A stretch of 49,102 bases of DNA from RSA11 sp965652565. Its GTDB lineage: Bacteria > Actinomycetota > Thermoleophilia > Solirubrobacterales > 70-9. The notes under the pieces are model-generated. The model made no database searches and was not told the DNA's origin. It saw only the letters and a program-made list of their open reading frames with translations. Below, one piece after another: positions 33,028 through 41,680 of this stretch. The stretch covers positions 1-49,102 of the forward strand of contig CBFGWL010000010.1 in the NCBI GenBank assembly GCA_965652565.1. The letters run 5' to 3'. The translations under genes were made by a program, and so were the position numbers. How positions within the stretch are numbered: the stretch's first letter is position 1; every line of letters starts with the position of its first letter.

Positions 33028-33816
33028 ATGGATTTAGACATCAAGGCAGTAGAGCTACGGGACCTCTGGCGCCGGTACAAGGAAGAGGGTGACGAGCGCG
33101 CTCGCGAGCGCCTGGTCGTCGCCTACTCGCCGCTCGTCAAGTTCATCGCCGGCCGGATGGCGGCCGGTCTGCCTTCGCATGTCGAGGAGTCCGACCTGGT
33201 CTCCTACGGCCTCGTCGGCCTGATCGGCGCGATCGAGCGCTTCGAGCCCGAGCGCCACATCAAGTTCGAGACCTACGCCGTGCAGCGCATCAAGGGCTCG
33301 ATCATCGACGAGCTGCGCTCGCTCGACTGGGTGCCGCGCAGCGTGCGCTCGCGCGCCCGCGACGTGGAGCGCGCATACGCCAAGCTCGAGGCGACGCTCG
33401 GCCGCGCGCCCAGCGAGGAAGAGATGGCGAACGCGCTCGGGATGGGCGTCGAGGACTTCCGCGACGTCCTGCTCGAGATCGCGAACTCGTCGGTGCTCGC
33501 CCTCGACGATCTGTGGACCTTCGCCGACCCGGACGGCGGGGGCGGGGGGGACATCTCCATCCTCGACACGATCGAGGACCCCAAGGCGGTCGATCCCGCG
33601 GCCGAGGCGCGCGCCGCGGAGGTGAAGGACCGGCTGGCCGACGCGATCGAGGCCCTGCCCGAGCGCGAGCGCCTGGTGATCGCCCTCTACTACTACGAGA
33701 GCCTCACGCTGCGCGAGATCGGCGAGGTGCTGGGCGTCACCGAGTCGCGCGTCTCGCAGCTGCACACGAAGGCCGTGCTCGGCTTGCGCTCGCGCTTTCA
33801 GGCCGCGCCCCTCTAG
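33028..33816 (+). CDS. whiG: FliA/WhiG-type sigma factor
   Basis: A 262-aa alternative sigma factor of the sigma-28 group. Region 2 has SDLVSYGLVGLIGAIERFEP and IKFETYAVQRIKGSIIDELR; the next LDWVPRSVRSRARDVERAYA is diagnostic for WhiG/FliA. Region 4 ends with LTLREIGEVLGVTESRVSQL. In Streptomyces WhiG starts sporulation and sits near the comM-dprA block. No flagellar gene is in the window, so a developmental or envelope role is likelier than motility. TACTTT at 33004-33009 may be its -10. Confidence 0.93.
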   Translation: MDLDIKAVELRDLWRRYKEEGDERARERLVVAYSPLVKFIAGRMAAGLPSHVEESDLVSYGLVGLIGAIERFEPERHIKFETYAVQRIKGSIIDELRSLDWVPRSVRSRARDVERAYAKLEATLGRAPSEEEMANALGMGVEDFRDVLLEIANSSVLALDDLWTFADPDGGGGGDISILDTIEDPKAVDPAAEARAAEVKDRLADAIEALPERERLVIALYYYESLTLREIGEVLGVTESRVSQLHTKAVLGLRSRFQAAPL

Positions 33817-33847
33817 CCCGCCGCGCCGCGGGGCCAAAAGCCGCGTC

Positions 33848-33874
33848 TTGCTCAGTCCCCAAGCGGGGTATATG
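33848..33874 (+). promoter_or_regulatory. Putative promoter of the EF-G-like gene
   Basis: TTGCTC (33848-33853) and TATATG (33869-33874) are 15 nt apart, and the ATG begins 10 nt later. A CCCCAAGCGGGG hairpin lies in the spacer (33857-33868). This is one of the few places where a -35 is also visible. Confidence 0.45.
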
Positions 33875-33884
33875 TTGCTGCGAG

Positions 33885-35972
33885 ATGGGGCACAGGGCTC
33901 CCGATCGCATCCGGAACGTCGCGCTGATCGGTCACCGGGGCAGCGGTAAGACCAGCCTGGCCGAAGCGATTCTCTTCGAGGCAGGGGCGGTGAACCGGAT
34001 GGGCTCGGTCGCCGACGCCTCCACCGTGCTCGACTACGCCGACGACGAGCGCGAGCGCCAGATGACGATCGACGCCGCGGTCGCCTCGCTCGAGTACGAG
34101 GACCGCAAGATCAACCTGATCGATACGCCGGGGGAGCCGAGCTTCATCGCGGACGTCGTCGCGCCGCTGCGCGTCGTGGACTCGGCGGTGGTCGTGGTGA
34201 ACGCGGTGATGGGCGTCGAGGTGAACACGGAGCGCCTCTGGCAGCGCGCCGCCGACGAGGGCCTGGCCCGCCTGGTGTTCGTGAACATGCTCGACCGAGA
34301 GCGCGCGGACTTCTTCCGCACGCTCGAACAGCTCAAGAGCTCGTTCGGCCCGCACGTCGTCGCCACCGAGATCCCGATCGGCGCCGAGCACGACGTGCGC
34401 GGCGTGATCGACCTGATCGACATGAAGGGCTTCGAATACGAAGGCGAGGGCCGCGGCAGCGCCCGCGAGATCCCGGTCCCTGACGATCTGCGTCCGCTCG
34501 CCGAGGAGTACCGCGAGAAGCTCATGGACGAGGTCGCCGAGAACTCCGACGAGCTCATGGAGCGCTACCTGGAGGGCGACGAGATCTCACACGAGGAGAC
34601 CGTGCAGGCGCTCAAGAAGGGCGTCACCGAGGGGCACCTGTTCCCGGTCACCTGCGGCGTAGCCACGAAGAACCTGGGCTCCGACCGGCTGCTCGCCGCG
34701 CTCGTCGAGGATCTGCCCTCGCCGGCGCTGCGCGGCGCGATCCACGCGCTGGGCGAGGACGACGCGGAGGAGGACATCGCTCCCGAGGAGGACGCGGGGA
34801 TGCTCGCCTACGTCTTCAAGACGACGGCCGACCCGTACGCCGGGCGCATCAACCTGCTGCGCGTGGAGTCCGGCGTCCTCAAGTCCGACTCGCAGGTCCT
34901 GAACGCTACGCGCGACGCCAAGGAGCGCATCGGCCAGCTGGCGCAGCTCTGCGGCAAGGAGATGACCCACGTCGATGAGCTCGGACCGGGCGACATCGGC
35001 GCGGTGCCCAAGCTCAAGGAGACGCGGGCAGGCGACGTGCTCGCCGAGAAGCCGACCCAGATCCACTTCCCGCCGCTCGATCTGCCGGAGCCGGTGATGG
35101 CGTTCGCCTACGAGCCCAAGTCGAAGGGCGACGACGAGCGCGCCGCCGCGGCGATCCGCCGCCTCGAGGAGGAGGACCCGACCCTCGACGTGCACCGCGA
35201 TCCCGACACGGGCGAGCAGATCATCGCCGGGCTCACGCAGGTCCACGTCGAGGTGATCGTGGATCGCATCCGCGAGCGCTTCGGGGCGGAGATCGAGCTG
35301 CACCCGCCGCGGGTTCCGTACCTGGAGACGATCCGCCGGCCGGCCAAGGCGCACGCCCGCTACAAGAAGCAGACGGGCGGGCGCGGGCAGTTCGGCGACT
35401 GCCAGATCGAGATCGAGCCCGCGGAGCCCGGCACCGGCTTCGAGTTCATCGACCAGATCAAGGGCGGCGTCATCCCGGGCGGCTTCATCCCCGCGGTCGA
35501 GAAGGGCATCGCCGAGCAGATGGCCAAGGGTGTCCTCGCCGGCTATCCGATGCGCGACGTGCGGGTGCGCCTCGTCGACGGGCAGTACCACTCGGTCGAC
35601 TCCTCCGAGATGGCTTTCAAGATCGCCGGCTCGATGGCGTTCAAGCAGGCGGCCGCCGAGGCCGACCCGTACCTGCTCGAGCCGATCGTCCAGATGACGA
35701 TCTCAGCGCCCGAGGACTGCGTCGGCGACGTGATCGGCGATCTCAACTCGCGGCGCGGCCACCCGCTCGGGATGGAGCCCAAAGGCGCTGCGACCGAGAT
35801 CAAGGCCGAGGTGCCGATGGCGGAGGTGCTCGACTACGCGCCCGTGCTGCGCGGGATCACGGGCGGCCGCGGGGAGTACACGCTCGAGTTCGCCCGCTAC
35901 GAGGAGGTGCCCGCGCAGATCGCCCAACAGGTGATCGCGCGCAGCAAGGAAGCCGAGCAGGTCGGCGCCTGA
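33885..35972 (+). CDS. Elongation factor G-like translational GTPase with altered G motifs
   Basis: A 695-aa EF-G paralog (domains I-V in order; the tail GGRGEYTLEFARYEEVPAQIAQ is the EF-G C-terminus). The P-loop GHRGSGKTS is intact at 16-24. The G3 box reads DTPGEPSF (80-87) where DTPGHVDF is normal, so the catalytic histidine is a glutamate. The G4 box reads NMLD (134-137) where NKxD is normal. Related EF-G2 proteins of Actinobacteria also have altered G3 motifs. It is unlikely to be the main EF-G, which would lie in the str operon. Confidence 0.9.
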   Translation: MGHRAPDRIRNVALIGHRGSGKTSLAEAILFEAGAVNRMGSVADASTVLDYADDERERQMTIDAAVASLEYEDRKINLIDTPGEPSFIADVVAPLRVVDSAVVVVNAVMGVEVNTERLWQRAADEGLARLVFVNMLDRERADFFRTLEQLKSSFGPHVVATEIPIGAEHDVRGVIDLIDMKGFEYEGEGRGSAREIPVPDDLRPLAEEYREKLMDEVAENSDELMERYLEGDEISHEETVQALKKGVTEGHLFPVTCGVATKNLGSDRLLAALVEDLPSPALRGAIHALGEDDAEEDIAPEEDAGMLAYVFKTTADPYAGRINLLRVESGVLKSDSQVLNATRDAKERIGQLAQLCGKEMTHVDELGPGDIGAVPKLKETRAGDVLAEKPTQIHFPPLDLPEPVMAFAYEPKSKGDDERAAAAIRRLEEEDPTLDVHRDPDTGEQIIAGLTQVHVEVIVDRIRERFGAEIELHPPRVPYLETIRRPAKAHARYKKQTGGRGQFGDCQIEIEPAEPGTGFEFIDQIKGGVIPGGFIPAVEKGIAEQMAKGVLAGYPMRDVRVRLVDGQYHSVDSSEMAFKIAGSMAFKQAAAEADPYLLEPIVQMTISAPEDCVGDVIGDLNSRRGHPLGMEPKGAATEIKAEVPMAEVLDYAPVLRGITGGRGEYTLEFARYEEVPAQIAQQVIARSKEAEQVGA

Positions 35973-36031
35973 GCCACATTCACGGGCGCCCCGGCGAACA
36001 AAATTTCCCCGCTTACGGTCCCCTTTAGCGC

Positions 36032-36051
36032 CGTTGCTACGTTCAGCAACG
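36032..36051. promoter_or_regulatory. Inverted repeat around the -10 of the zinc-ribbon gene
   Basis: CGTTGC (36032-36037) and GCAACG (36046-36051) flank TACGTT (36038-36043), which ends 8 nt before GTG 36052. A dyad centred on the -10 suits a repressor or autoregulation; it is short, so chance is possible. Confidence 0.4.
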
Positions 36052-36714
36052 GTGAACGAGCACGACGCCGAGGAGTACCCGATCTGCGCGGTCTGCGACC
36101 GTACGATCCTGCGCGGCGAGCGGCCGACCGAGTACGTGACCGGCGACGGTGAGCACGTGCTGGTGTGCCCGCTGTGCAAGGGGTCCGCCGAGTCGGCGGG
36201 CTGGATCCCGGCGGCATTCGCGGCCCGCTCGACGGGTGAGGAGCCACCCGTGCGCGCCTCGCGCTTCCGTCTGCGCGAGCGCTTCCGCCGGGTCGGCGAG
36301 CAGGCGGGCGATCGGCTCAGCAGGGCGCGCCGGCCCAAGCCGGAGCCGGAGCCCGAGCCGCCCCCGAAGCCGTCGACGCCTGCCCTGATCTTCGAGGAGG
36401 GGGCCCGCACCCCCGAGCGCGCCGCGCGCCTGGCGCTCGAGTTCTTCAACGCCACCGACCAGCCGCGCAAGGTCGCGGGGCTCACGCGCTCGCTGGGAGA
36501 GCCGCTGGTCAGCGTGCACCCGCTCGCGGCGCCGAAGCTCGCCGAGATCACGGTCGCATGGGAGCTCTCCTGGTACCGCTGGGAGGTGCTGCCCAGCGGC
36601 AAGGTGGAGCAGGTCGCCCGCGGCGACGAGGTCGCCGAGCTGCCCGAGCACTTGCGCGATTGGAACGCGAGCGCGGGGGAGAAGGGCGTTCTGCGATTGA
36701 ATGCCGCGCCGTGA
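36052..36714 (+). CDS. Zinc-ribbon protein of unknown function
   Basis: A 220-aa cytosolic protein I do not recognise. Residues about 10-45 hold CAVC and CPLC pairs, a likely four-cysteine zinc ribbon. A disordered PEPEPEPPPKPSTP linker follows at about 100-115. The C-terminal half is a compact domain with TPERAARLALEFFNATDQPR and AWELSWYRWEV. The GTG at 36052 fits the leaderless -10 spacing. It overlaps rnhA by 4 nt (GTGA), so a role with nucleic acids is plausible but unproven. Confidence 0.7.
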   Translation: MNEHDAEEYPICAVCDRTILRGERPTEYVTGDGEHVLVCPLCKGSAESAGWIPAAFAARSTGEEPPVRASRFRLRERFRRVGEQAGDRLSRARRPKPEPEPEPPPKPSTPALIFEEGARTPERAARLALEFFNATDQPRKVAGLTRSLGEPLVSVHPLAAPKLAEITVAWELSWYRWEVLPSGKVEQVARGDEVAELPEHLRDWNASAGEKGVLRLNAAP

Positions 36715-37109
36715 AGGTCGTGGTGAACGTTGACGGGGGCGCCCGGGGAAACCCGGGCCCGGCGGCGATCGGCGCCGTCGTAACGACCCCCGCCGGCGAT
36801 GTCCTGGCCGAGCGCAGCGAGGTGATCGGCGTGGCGACCAACAACGTCGCCGAGTACCGAGCGCTGCTCGCGGGCATCGCGCTCGCCGCCGAGCAGGGCG
36901 CGCGCGAGCTCGAGCTGGTCGGGGACTCCGAGCTGGTCGTCAAGCAGGTGCGCGGCGAGTACCGGGTGAAGGACGCTGGGCTCAAGCCGCTGCACGCCGC
37001 GGTCAAAGCCGCGCTCGCGGATTTCGACCGCTGGGAGATCCGCCACGTGCGCCGCGAGCACAACAAGCGGGCCGACGAGCTCGTCAACGAGGCGCTGGAC
37101 GCCGCCTGA
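36711..37109 (+). CDS. rnhA: Ribonuclease HI family protein
   Basis: A 132-aa RNase HI domain that cuts RNA in RNA-DNA hybrids. All four acidic catalytic residues can be placed: Asp in NVDGGARGNPGPAAIG, Glu in NVAEYRALLAG, Asp in LVGDSELVVKQV and Asp in HNKRADELVNEAL. The domain is the short, bacterial/archaeal RNase HI type seen at the N-terminus of mycobacterial Rv2228c. The GTG start lies in the previous stop codon. Confidence 0.92.
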   Translation: MKVVVNVDGGARGNPGPAAIGAVVTTPAGDVLAERSEVIGVATNNVAEYRALLAGIALAAEQGARELELVGDSELVVKQVRGEYRVKDAGLKPLHAAVKAALADFDRWEIRHVRREHNKRADELVNEALDAA

Positions 37110-37134
37110 CGAACCGCCGCCGGCTGGCTAAACT
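37106..37134 (+). promoter_or_regulatory. Putative promoter of tRNA-Gly
   Basis: CTGACG (37106-37111) and TAAACT (37129-37134) are separated by 17 nt, and the tRNA begins 14 nt later. The -35 overlaps the rnhA stop. Confidence 0.45.
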
Positions 37135-37148
37135 TCCCGCTCACATAC

Positions 37149-37222
37149 GCGGCTGTAGCTCAGTTGGCTAGAGCGTCTGCTTGCCATGCAGAAGGTCGTG
37201 GGTTCGAATCCCATCAGCCGCT
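37149..37222 (+). tRNA. tRNA-Gly (anticodon GCC)
   Basis: The cloverleaf is complete. Acceptor arms GCGGCTG (37149-37155) and CAGCCGC (37215-37221) pair perfectly, with discriminator T at 37222, as expected for glycine. The anticodon loop TTGCCAT gives GCC. The T arm has GTTCGAATC. No CCA is encoded. A strong terminator follows at once. Confidence 0.97.
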
Positions 37223-37226
37223 TGCA

Positions 37227-37253
37227 GAAGCCCCCGCCGCCGGCGGGGGCTTC
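37227..37253 (+). terminator. Intrinsic-type terminator of tRNA-Gly
   Basis: A perfect 12-bp stem (37227-37238 with 37242-37253) around a 3-nt loop starts 5 nt after the tRNA. Only a short mixed TTC follows, so it lacks a classical U-tract. Confidence 0.8.
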
Positions 37254-37339
37254 GCCGTCTAAGGGGGGTGGACCCGCGTGCACGTCCCACTGCGTTAGGG
37301 TCGCAAGGGACAAGGGGTTACTCACCAAGGGAGACAGGG

Positions 37340-39046
37340 ATGCGAGCCATCTGGGCGGCACCCGGCCGGCGGATGGCCGGTCGAGCGCTTGTTGTTGCGA
37401 TCGTCGGGGGTTGGGTGGCATTCGGCGCTGCCGGCTCGAGCAATGCCGATTGGTCGCAGCCGAAGATCGTCGCGCCGGAGATCGCGCGCCTATCGGCGCT
37501 CGCCGTGGCGCCCGACGGCACGGCCACGGTCGCGTGGAAGGGGTTGGAGACAGCGGGGATCAAGGCCCGGCAATTCGGGCCTGACGGCGAACCGCTCGGC
37601 CCGGTGCTTGAGCTCAGCGGCGATGCCGACGTGACGGCGGTCCACGCGGGCGCGGCCGCGGACGGCTCGGTGCTGGTGGCCTGGTCGCACGGCGGGTCGC
37701 TCTCGACGCGGCAACTCAAGGCCCGGTGGATCGGCCCGGATGGCGAGCCGGAACCGACGACGCACGACGTCGCAACGAACCTGCAGCGCACCGACCTCGC
37801 CGTCGCGCCGGACGGCCGGGCGACGCTCGTCTGGGAGGACGGCTCGGTTCAGCCGAGCCGCATCGCAGTGCGCCAGCTCCTCCCCGGCGGCGCCCCCACC
37901 GGGAAGCAGTTCCTGTCCGAAGCGGGCGAGACCGCTGGGGAACCTGCGGTCGCCGTGGCCAAGTCGGGCGAGGCGGCGGGCACCGTGAGCGTCGCGTTCA
38001 TCCGCATCGTGGGCGAGGGGTACGTGGCGCAGGTTCGCCGGATCTCCCCCGAGGGGGTCGTCGATGAGACGAGCTACAACATCTCGCCGGTGCCGCAGTC
38101 GAACAACGATTCCGCATATGAGCCGCGCATCGCAGTCGACGCGCAGGGAACGGCCACAGTCGCCTGGCAGCAGGCGTCGTCGAGCTCGGTCTGGATTCGC
38201 GCGCGCCGGCTGAGTGCGGACGGGACGCTCGGCGTGCCCGTCGATATCTCGGGATCCGGGGCCGAGCTCCCGGTTGTGGGCGTGGCCCCGAACGGGGACG
38301 CGGTAGTCGGCTGGGCTCAGCGTCTCGAGGGCGACATTTTTCTTGCGCGAGCGCGGGAGTTCGGGGTAACAGGCGAACTCGGTGACGTACTCGTCTTGGG
38401 GCCCGAGCCCGGAACTAACGCGGAAGACGATCGGCGCTGGCTTGAGATCGTCGTGCCGCGTAACGGCCGGGCGACGTTGATCTGGTCGCTCCTCAACCCT
38501 GAGGCCCAACTAGCCCACGTCTGGAGCCGAGACCTCGTCGGGGGTCAGCTCCGCAAGCGCGTCGTGCTCGGGGAGAATCCCAGCCTGCTGTCCCGTGCCG
38601 CCGCGGACGCTCAAGGGCGCGTGACCGCCATCTGGAGCCATCTCGACGAGGCGGCGGAGCTGCCCATGGTGCAGATCGCCTGGCTTGAGCCCTTCGCGCG
38701 ACCCAATTTGCGGGCGAGCGCCAAGGCGCGCAAGCGCGTGAAGCGCGGTGCCAAGCTCGCCGTCAAGGTCCGGGTCCAAAACCGCGGGCGGGGCGCGGCC
38801 CGCGGCGTACGAGTCTGCCCGCGCCTACAGGGCAAGGCGAAGCGCGCCTTCAAAGCGGGCGCCTGCAAACGCGTGCGCGAGCTGCCGGCCGGGAAGGCGA
38901 AGACCGTGCGCCTGCGGCTCAAGGCCAAGCGCAAGCTGCGGCCCGGAGCCCGCTACAAGCTCGGCGTGATCGTCAACGGCCGCGACGCCGACGGAGCTCG
39001 CCTGCCTAAGCGCACGGCGGCGGTGCGGGTGCGGGGCGCGCGCTGA
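37340..39046 (+). CDS. Secreted repeat (beta-propeller-like) protein with CARDB-like tail
   Basis: A 568-aa exported protein. A signal peptide (ALVVAIVGGWVAFGAAGSSNA, cleavage near residue 35) leads into at least six repeats with the cores LAVAPDGTATVAWKG, LAVAPDGRATLVWED and IAVDAQGTATVAWQQ, which suit propeller blades. The C-terminal ~110 residues are very basic and CARDB-like (KLAVKVRVQNRGRGAARGV, with two Cys). No enzyme residue is seen; binding at the cell surface is the best guess. It shares architecture and leader (GGTTACTCAC) with the next gene. Confidence 0.82.
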   Translation: MRAIWAAPGRRMAGRALVVAIVGGWVAFGAAGSSNADWSQPKIVAPEIARLSALAVAPDGTATVAWKGLETAGIKARQFGPDGEPLGPVLELSGDADVTAVHAGAAADGSVLVAWSHGGSLSTRQLKARWIGPDGEPEPTTHDVATNLQRTDLAVAPDGRATLVWEDGSVQPSRIAVRQLLPGGAPTGKQFLSEAGETAGEPAVAVAKSGEAAGTVSVAFIRIVGEGYVAQVRRISPEGVVDETSYNISPVPQSNNDSAYEPRIAVDAQGTATVAWQQASSSSVWIRARRLSADGTLGVPVDISGSGAELPVVGVAPNGDAVVGWAQRLEGDIFLARAREFGVTGELGDVLVLGPEPGTNAEDDRRWLEIVVPRNGRATLIWSLLNPEAQLAHVWSRDLVGGQLRKRVVLGENPSLLSRAAADAQGRVTAIWSHLDEAAELPMVQIAWLEPFARPNLRASAKARKRVKRGAKLAVKVRVQNRGRGAARGVRVCPRLQGKAKRAFKAGACKRVRELPAGKAKTVRLRLKAKRKLRPGARYKLGVIVNGRDADGARLPKRTAAVRVRGAR

Positions 39047-39160
39047 GCAATCCCGCGCGCGGGCGACGGACCGATATCCGAGAGCGGCAACCTTGCGCGC
39101 CTGGACGTACGCGGTTACCGTGCGCGTCCGACACGGGTTACTCACGAGGGGAGTTCAGGA

Positions 39161-40876
39161 ATGAAGGGATCGCGGCCGACGAGGCGCCGGCGGTTTGCCG
39201 GCGCGCGGATCATGCTGCTTGGAATTGCGGCCGCCCTGGCCGCCGGCGTCGCTCTCGCCGGGTCGGCGAGCGCCGCCTGGCTTCCCGCAAAGACCGTCGC
39301 TACCGGCCCCGTGTTCACGTCGGACGTCGCGGTCTCGCCCGATGGCGTCGCGACGGTGGTGTGGGGGTACGAGGGCGAGCCCGGCGTACACGCTCGGCGC
39401 TTCGGTCCCGGTGGCGCTCCCCTGGGACCCTCATTCCAAATCGGCGATGGCGACGAGATCGATGCGGTCGTCGCGGAGCCCGCCGCTGACGGTTCCGTGG
39501 TCGTCGCCTGGGGGGACGGCTACCTCGAGGGCCCGCGGACCCTCTCTGCCCGTCGGATCGATCCCTCCGGAGAGCCCGCCCCGGTGACCCACTCGATCGC
39601 CACCGACCTCTCGGAGTTCGACCTGGCGGTGGCGCCAGACGGCAAGGCGACGATCGTTTGGAGCGACCAATCCGTCTTTCCCGCTCGGATCGCGGTGCGC
39701 CAGATCGGCCCTGATGACACCCTCACGAACAAGGAGTTCATCTCGCCGCTCGGCGACAGCGCTTCCACCCCCGTCGCCGCTGTCGCGCCCGGCGGCGAGG
39801 CCGCGGGCGTGGTCACGGTGGGCTTCATCCAGTTCAACGGCTTCGGATACACCGTCTACGTGCGTCAGATCGACGCCGATGGTGATCTGCACGCGACGGC
39901 GCACGCGATCTCTCCGCCGCCGCTGAACGGCGATGACTCCGGGTTCGGGCCGAGCGTGGGCGTCGACGCCGCGGGGGTTGCAACGATCGTCTGGCAGCAG
40001 CAGGAGACCGGCGCCACGTGGATTCGCGCCCGCAGGCTGCCTCCCGGCGCCTCTCCGGGGGAGCCCGTGGACATCTCGCCGTCCACCGGGCGCGCCCGCC
40101 GGGAGACCGCGCTCGCGGTGACCCCGACTGGCGATGCCGTGATCGGGTGGGCCGCGGAGCTCGATAGCGAACCCGAGGACATCGTCGTCCCGCGCGCGCG
40201 CGTCTGGGAGAGCGATGGTGCGCTCGGTGACACCTTCGAGCTCGGTGGTGAGGACACCGAGCTGGTGGAAGAGGGCTGGATGGACATCGCCGTCACGGGC
40301 GAGGAATCAGCAGCGTTTGTCTGGGAGCTCGACCGGGCGGTCTGGGGGCGCGAGCTGGTCGATGGCGAGCTCGGGCCGCGGCGCGAGCTCGGACCGGATG
40401 GGAGCGAGCAGCCCTCGGTGGCCGCCGGGCCCGACGGCGTCGCGACCGCGACCTGGCTCCAGTTCGACGAGGACGACAACGGGACGCTGCGGATCGCCCG
40501 CTCGGATCCCGGCGCCAAGGCCCGCGTCGTGGCGAAGGCCACCGCGCGCAAGCGCGTGAGGAAGGGTCAGAAGCTGACCGTGAAGGTCCGGGTTCGCAAC
40601 CGCGGCGCGGTGCCCGCCGGGAAGGTCCGCGTCTGCCCGAAGCTCCCCAAGAAGTCGAAGCGGGCGTTCAAGCCGCTGGGCGGCGCGAAGGGCTGCAGGC
40701 AGGCGGGCGGCATCGGGGCCGGGAAGGCAAAGACCGTACGCCTGCGGCTCAAGGCCAAGCGCAAGCTGCGGCCCGGCGCTCGTTACAAGCTCGGGGTGGT
40801 CGTCACCGGCCGTAGCGCCGACGGAACTCACCTGCCCAAGCGCTCGGCGGCGGTGCGGGTGCGGGGCGCGCGCTGA
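39161..40876 (+). CDS. Secreted repeat (beta-propeller-like) protein, paralog of the preceding gene
   Basis: A 571-aa paralog of 37340-39046. The signal peptide (LLGIAAALAAGVALAGSAS) is followed by the same repeat cores (VAVSPDGVATVVWGYEGEP, LAVAPDGKATIVWSD, VDAAGVATIVWQQ). The same basic tail closes the protein, with KTVRLRLKAKRKLRPGARYK identical in both. Its 3' end carries two blocks identical in DNA to the first copy (40739-40776 and 40845-40877). Tandem duplication is clear. The stop converges with the hotdog-like gene 1 bp later. Confidence 0.82.
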   Translation: MKGSRPTRRRRFAGARIMLLGIAAALAAGVALAGSASAAWLPAKTVATGPVFTSDVAVSPDGVATVVWGYEGEPGVHARRFGPGGAPLGPSFQIGDGDEIDAVVAEPAADGSVVVAWGDGYLEGPRTLSARRIDPSGEPAPVTHSIATDLSEFDLAVAPDGKATIVWSDQSVFPARIAVRQIGPDDTLTNKEFISPLGDSASTPVAAVAPGGEAAGVVTVGFIQFNGFGYTVYVRQIDADGDLHATAHAISPPPLNGDDSGFGPSVGVDAAGVATIVWQQQETGATWIRARRLPPGASPGEPVDISPSTGRARRETALAVTPTGDAVIGWAAELDSEPEDIVVPRARVWESDGALGDTFELGGEDTELVEEGWMDIAVTGEESAAFVWELDRAVWGRELVDGELGPRRELGPDGSEQPSVAAGPDGVATATWLQFDEDDNGTLRIARSDPGAKARVVAKATARKRVRKGQKLTVKVRVRNRGAVPAGKVRVCPKLPKKSKRAFKPLGGAKGCRQAGGIGAGKAKTVRLRLKAKRKLRPGARYKLGVVVTGRSADGTHLPKRSAAVRVRGAR

Positions 40877-40877
40877 G

Positions 40878-41579
40878 TCAGCCGCGCGGCTCGATCCAAA
40901 CGGCCTTCGCGCGCGCGACGAGCTCGCCGTCGTCGGTGAGCAGCGCCGACGCGGTGGTGTGCTTGCGGCCCTCGCCGCCGAGGTCCCAGCCGATCGCGAC
41001 GAGCCGCTCGCCGGCGTGCACCTCGCGCAGCCGCTCGGCGGCGAAGCGGCCGAGCAGGCTCATGCGCTCGCGCTGCCACATGCCCGGCGTATAGCTCGGG
41101 CAGTCGAGGACGGCCCAGATGAACTCGGGACGCACCACGCCGTCCTCGCAGAGCCACTCCTCGGCCGTGAACGGTGCTGCGCCCACCTCCTGGGCAGCGG
41201 GCAGCGGGCCGGCGCTCACGCGCAGCCCATCCGCGCGCTCGGGCCCGCAGACGAAGCAGGTCTTGAACGGGTGGTCGCGATCCTTGCCGGGGTGGCGGTG
41301 GCTCGCCGCCTCGGCGTCGGCCAGGAACGGCCGCACCGGCGGCTCGACGTCGACGCTCGGCAGCGGGCGCGCCTCGGCGATGAGATCCTCGCCCGAGCGC
41401 ATCTGGACTCGCCCGTCCGACTCGACCACATCCAGGGGTTGATCGAGCGGCGGCGGCAGCCGCAGGGTGACCTCCGCCGGCCCGCCGATGAAGCGCGCCA
41501 GCGTCCCACAGGCGTAGCCGCCCTGAGCGCTCGCGGGCGGGCCGTTGTAGCGCCGGTCGATCGAGACCTGTCCGAGCAT
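40878..41579 (-). CDS. Thioesterase-like hotdog-fold protein, unknown substrate
   Basis: A 233-aa protein. The N-terminal part (YNGPPASAQGGYACGTLARF) is the common start of acyl-CoA thioesterase-like hotdog proteins. A cysteine motif KTCFVCGPER (about residues 107-116) and a second hotdog half (EFIWAVLDCPSY, then SLLGRFAAERL and ALLTDDGELVARAKAVW) follow, suggesting a fused double hotdog. The active-site acid is not certain from reading alone. Monocistronic, converging with the second secreted repeat protein. Confidence 0.7.
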   Translation of the reverse strand: MLGQVSIDRRYNGPPASAQGGYACGTLARFIGGPAEVTLRLPPPLDQPLDVVESDGRVQMRSGEDLIAEARPLPSVDVEPPVRPFLADAEAASHRHPGKDRDHPFKTCFVCGPERADGLRVSAGPLPAAQEVGAAPFTAEEWLCEDGVVRPEFIWAVLDCPSYTPGMWQRERMSLLGRFAAERLREVHAGERLVAIGWDLGGEGRKHTTASALLTDDGELVARAKAVWIEPRG

Positions 41580-41680
41580 CGAGCCGATGATCGCACGCGC
41601 CCGTCACCACCGCGGGTTGCCGCGAGGGGGATTTCTGTGCACTCGATCATTTGCCGGCCTTGCGCCGGTCTTAGAGTGGG

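Noticed and set aside
39052..39063. CCCGCGCGCGGG palindrome after the first secreted repeat protein as a terminator
   Set aside because: It is a short self-complementary GC run with no loop or U-tract and is likely by composition alone.
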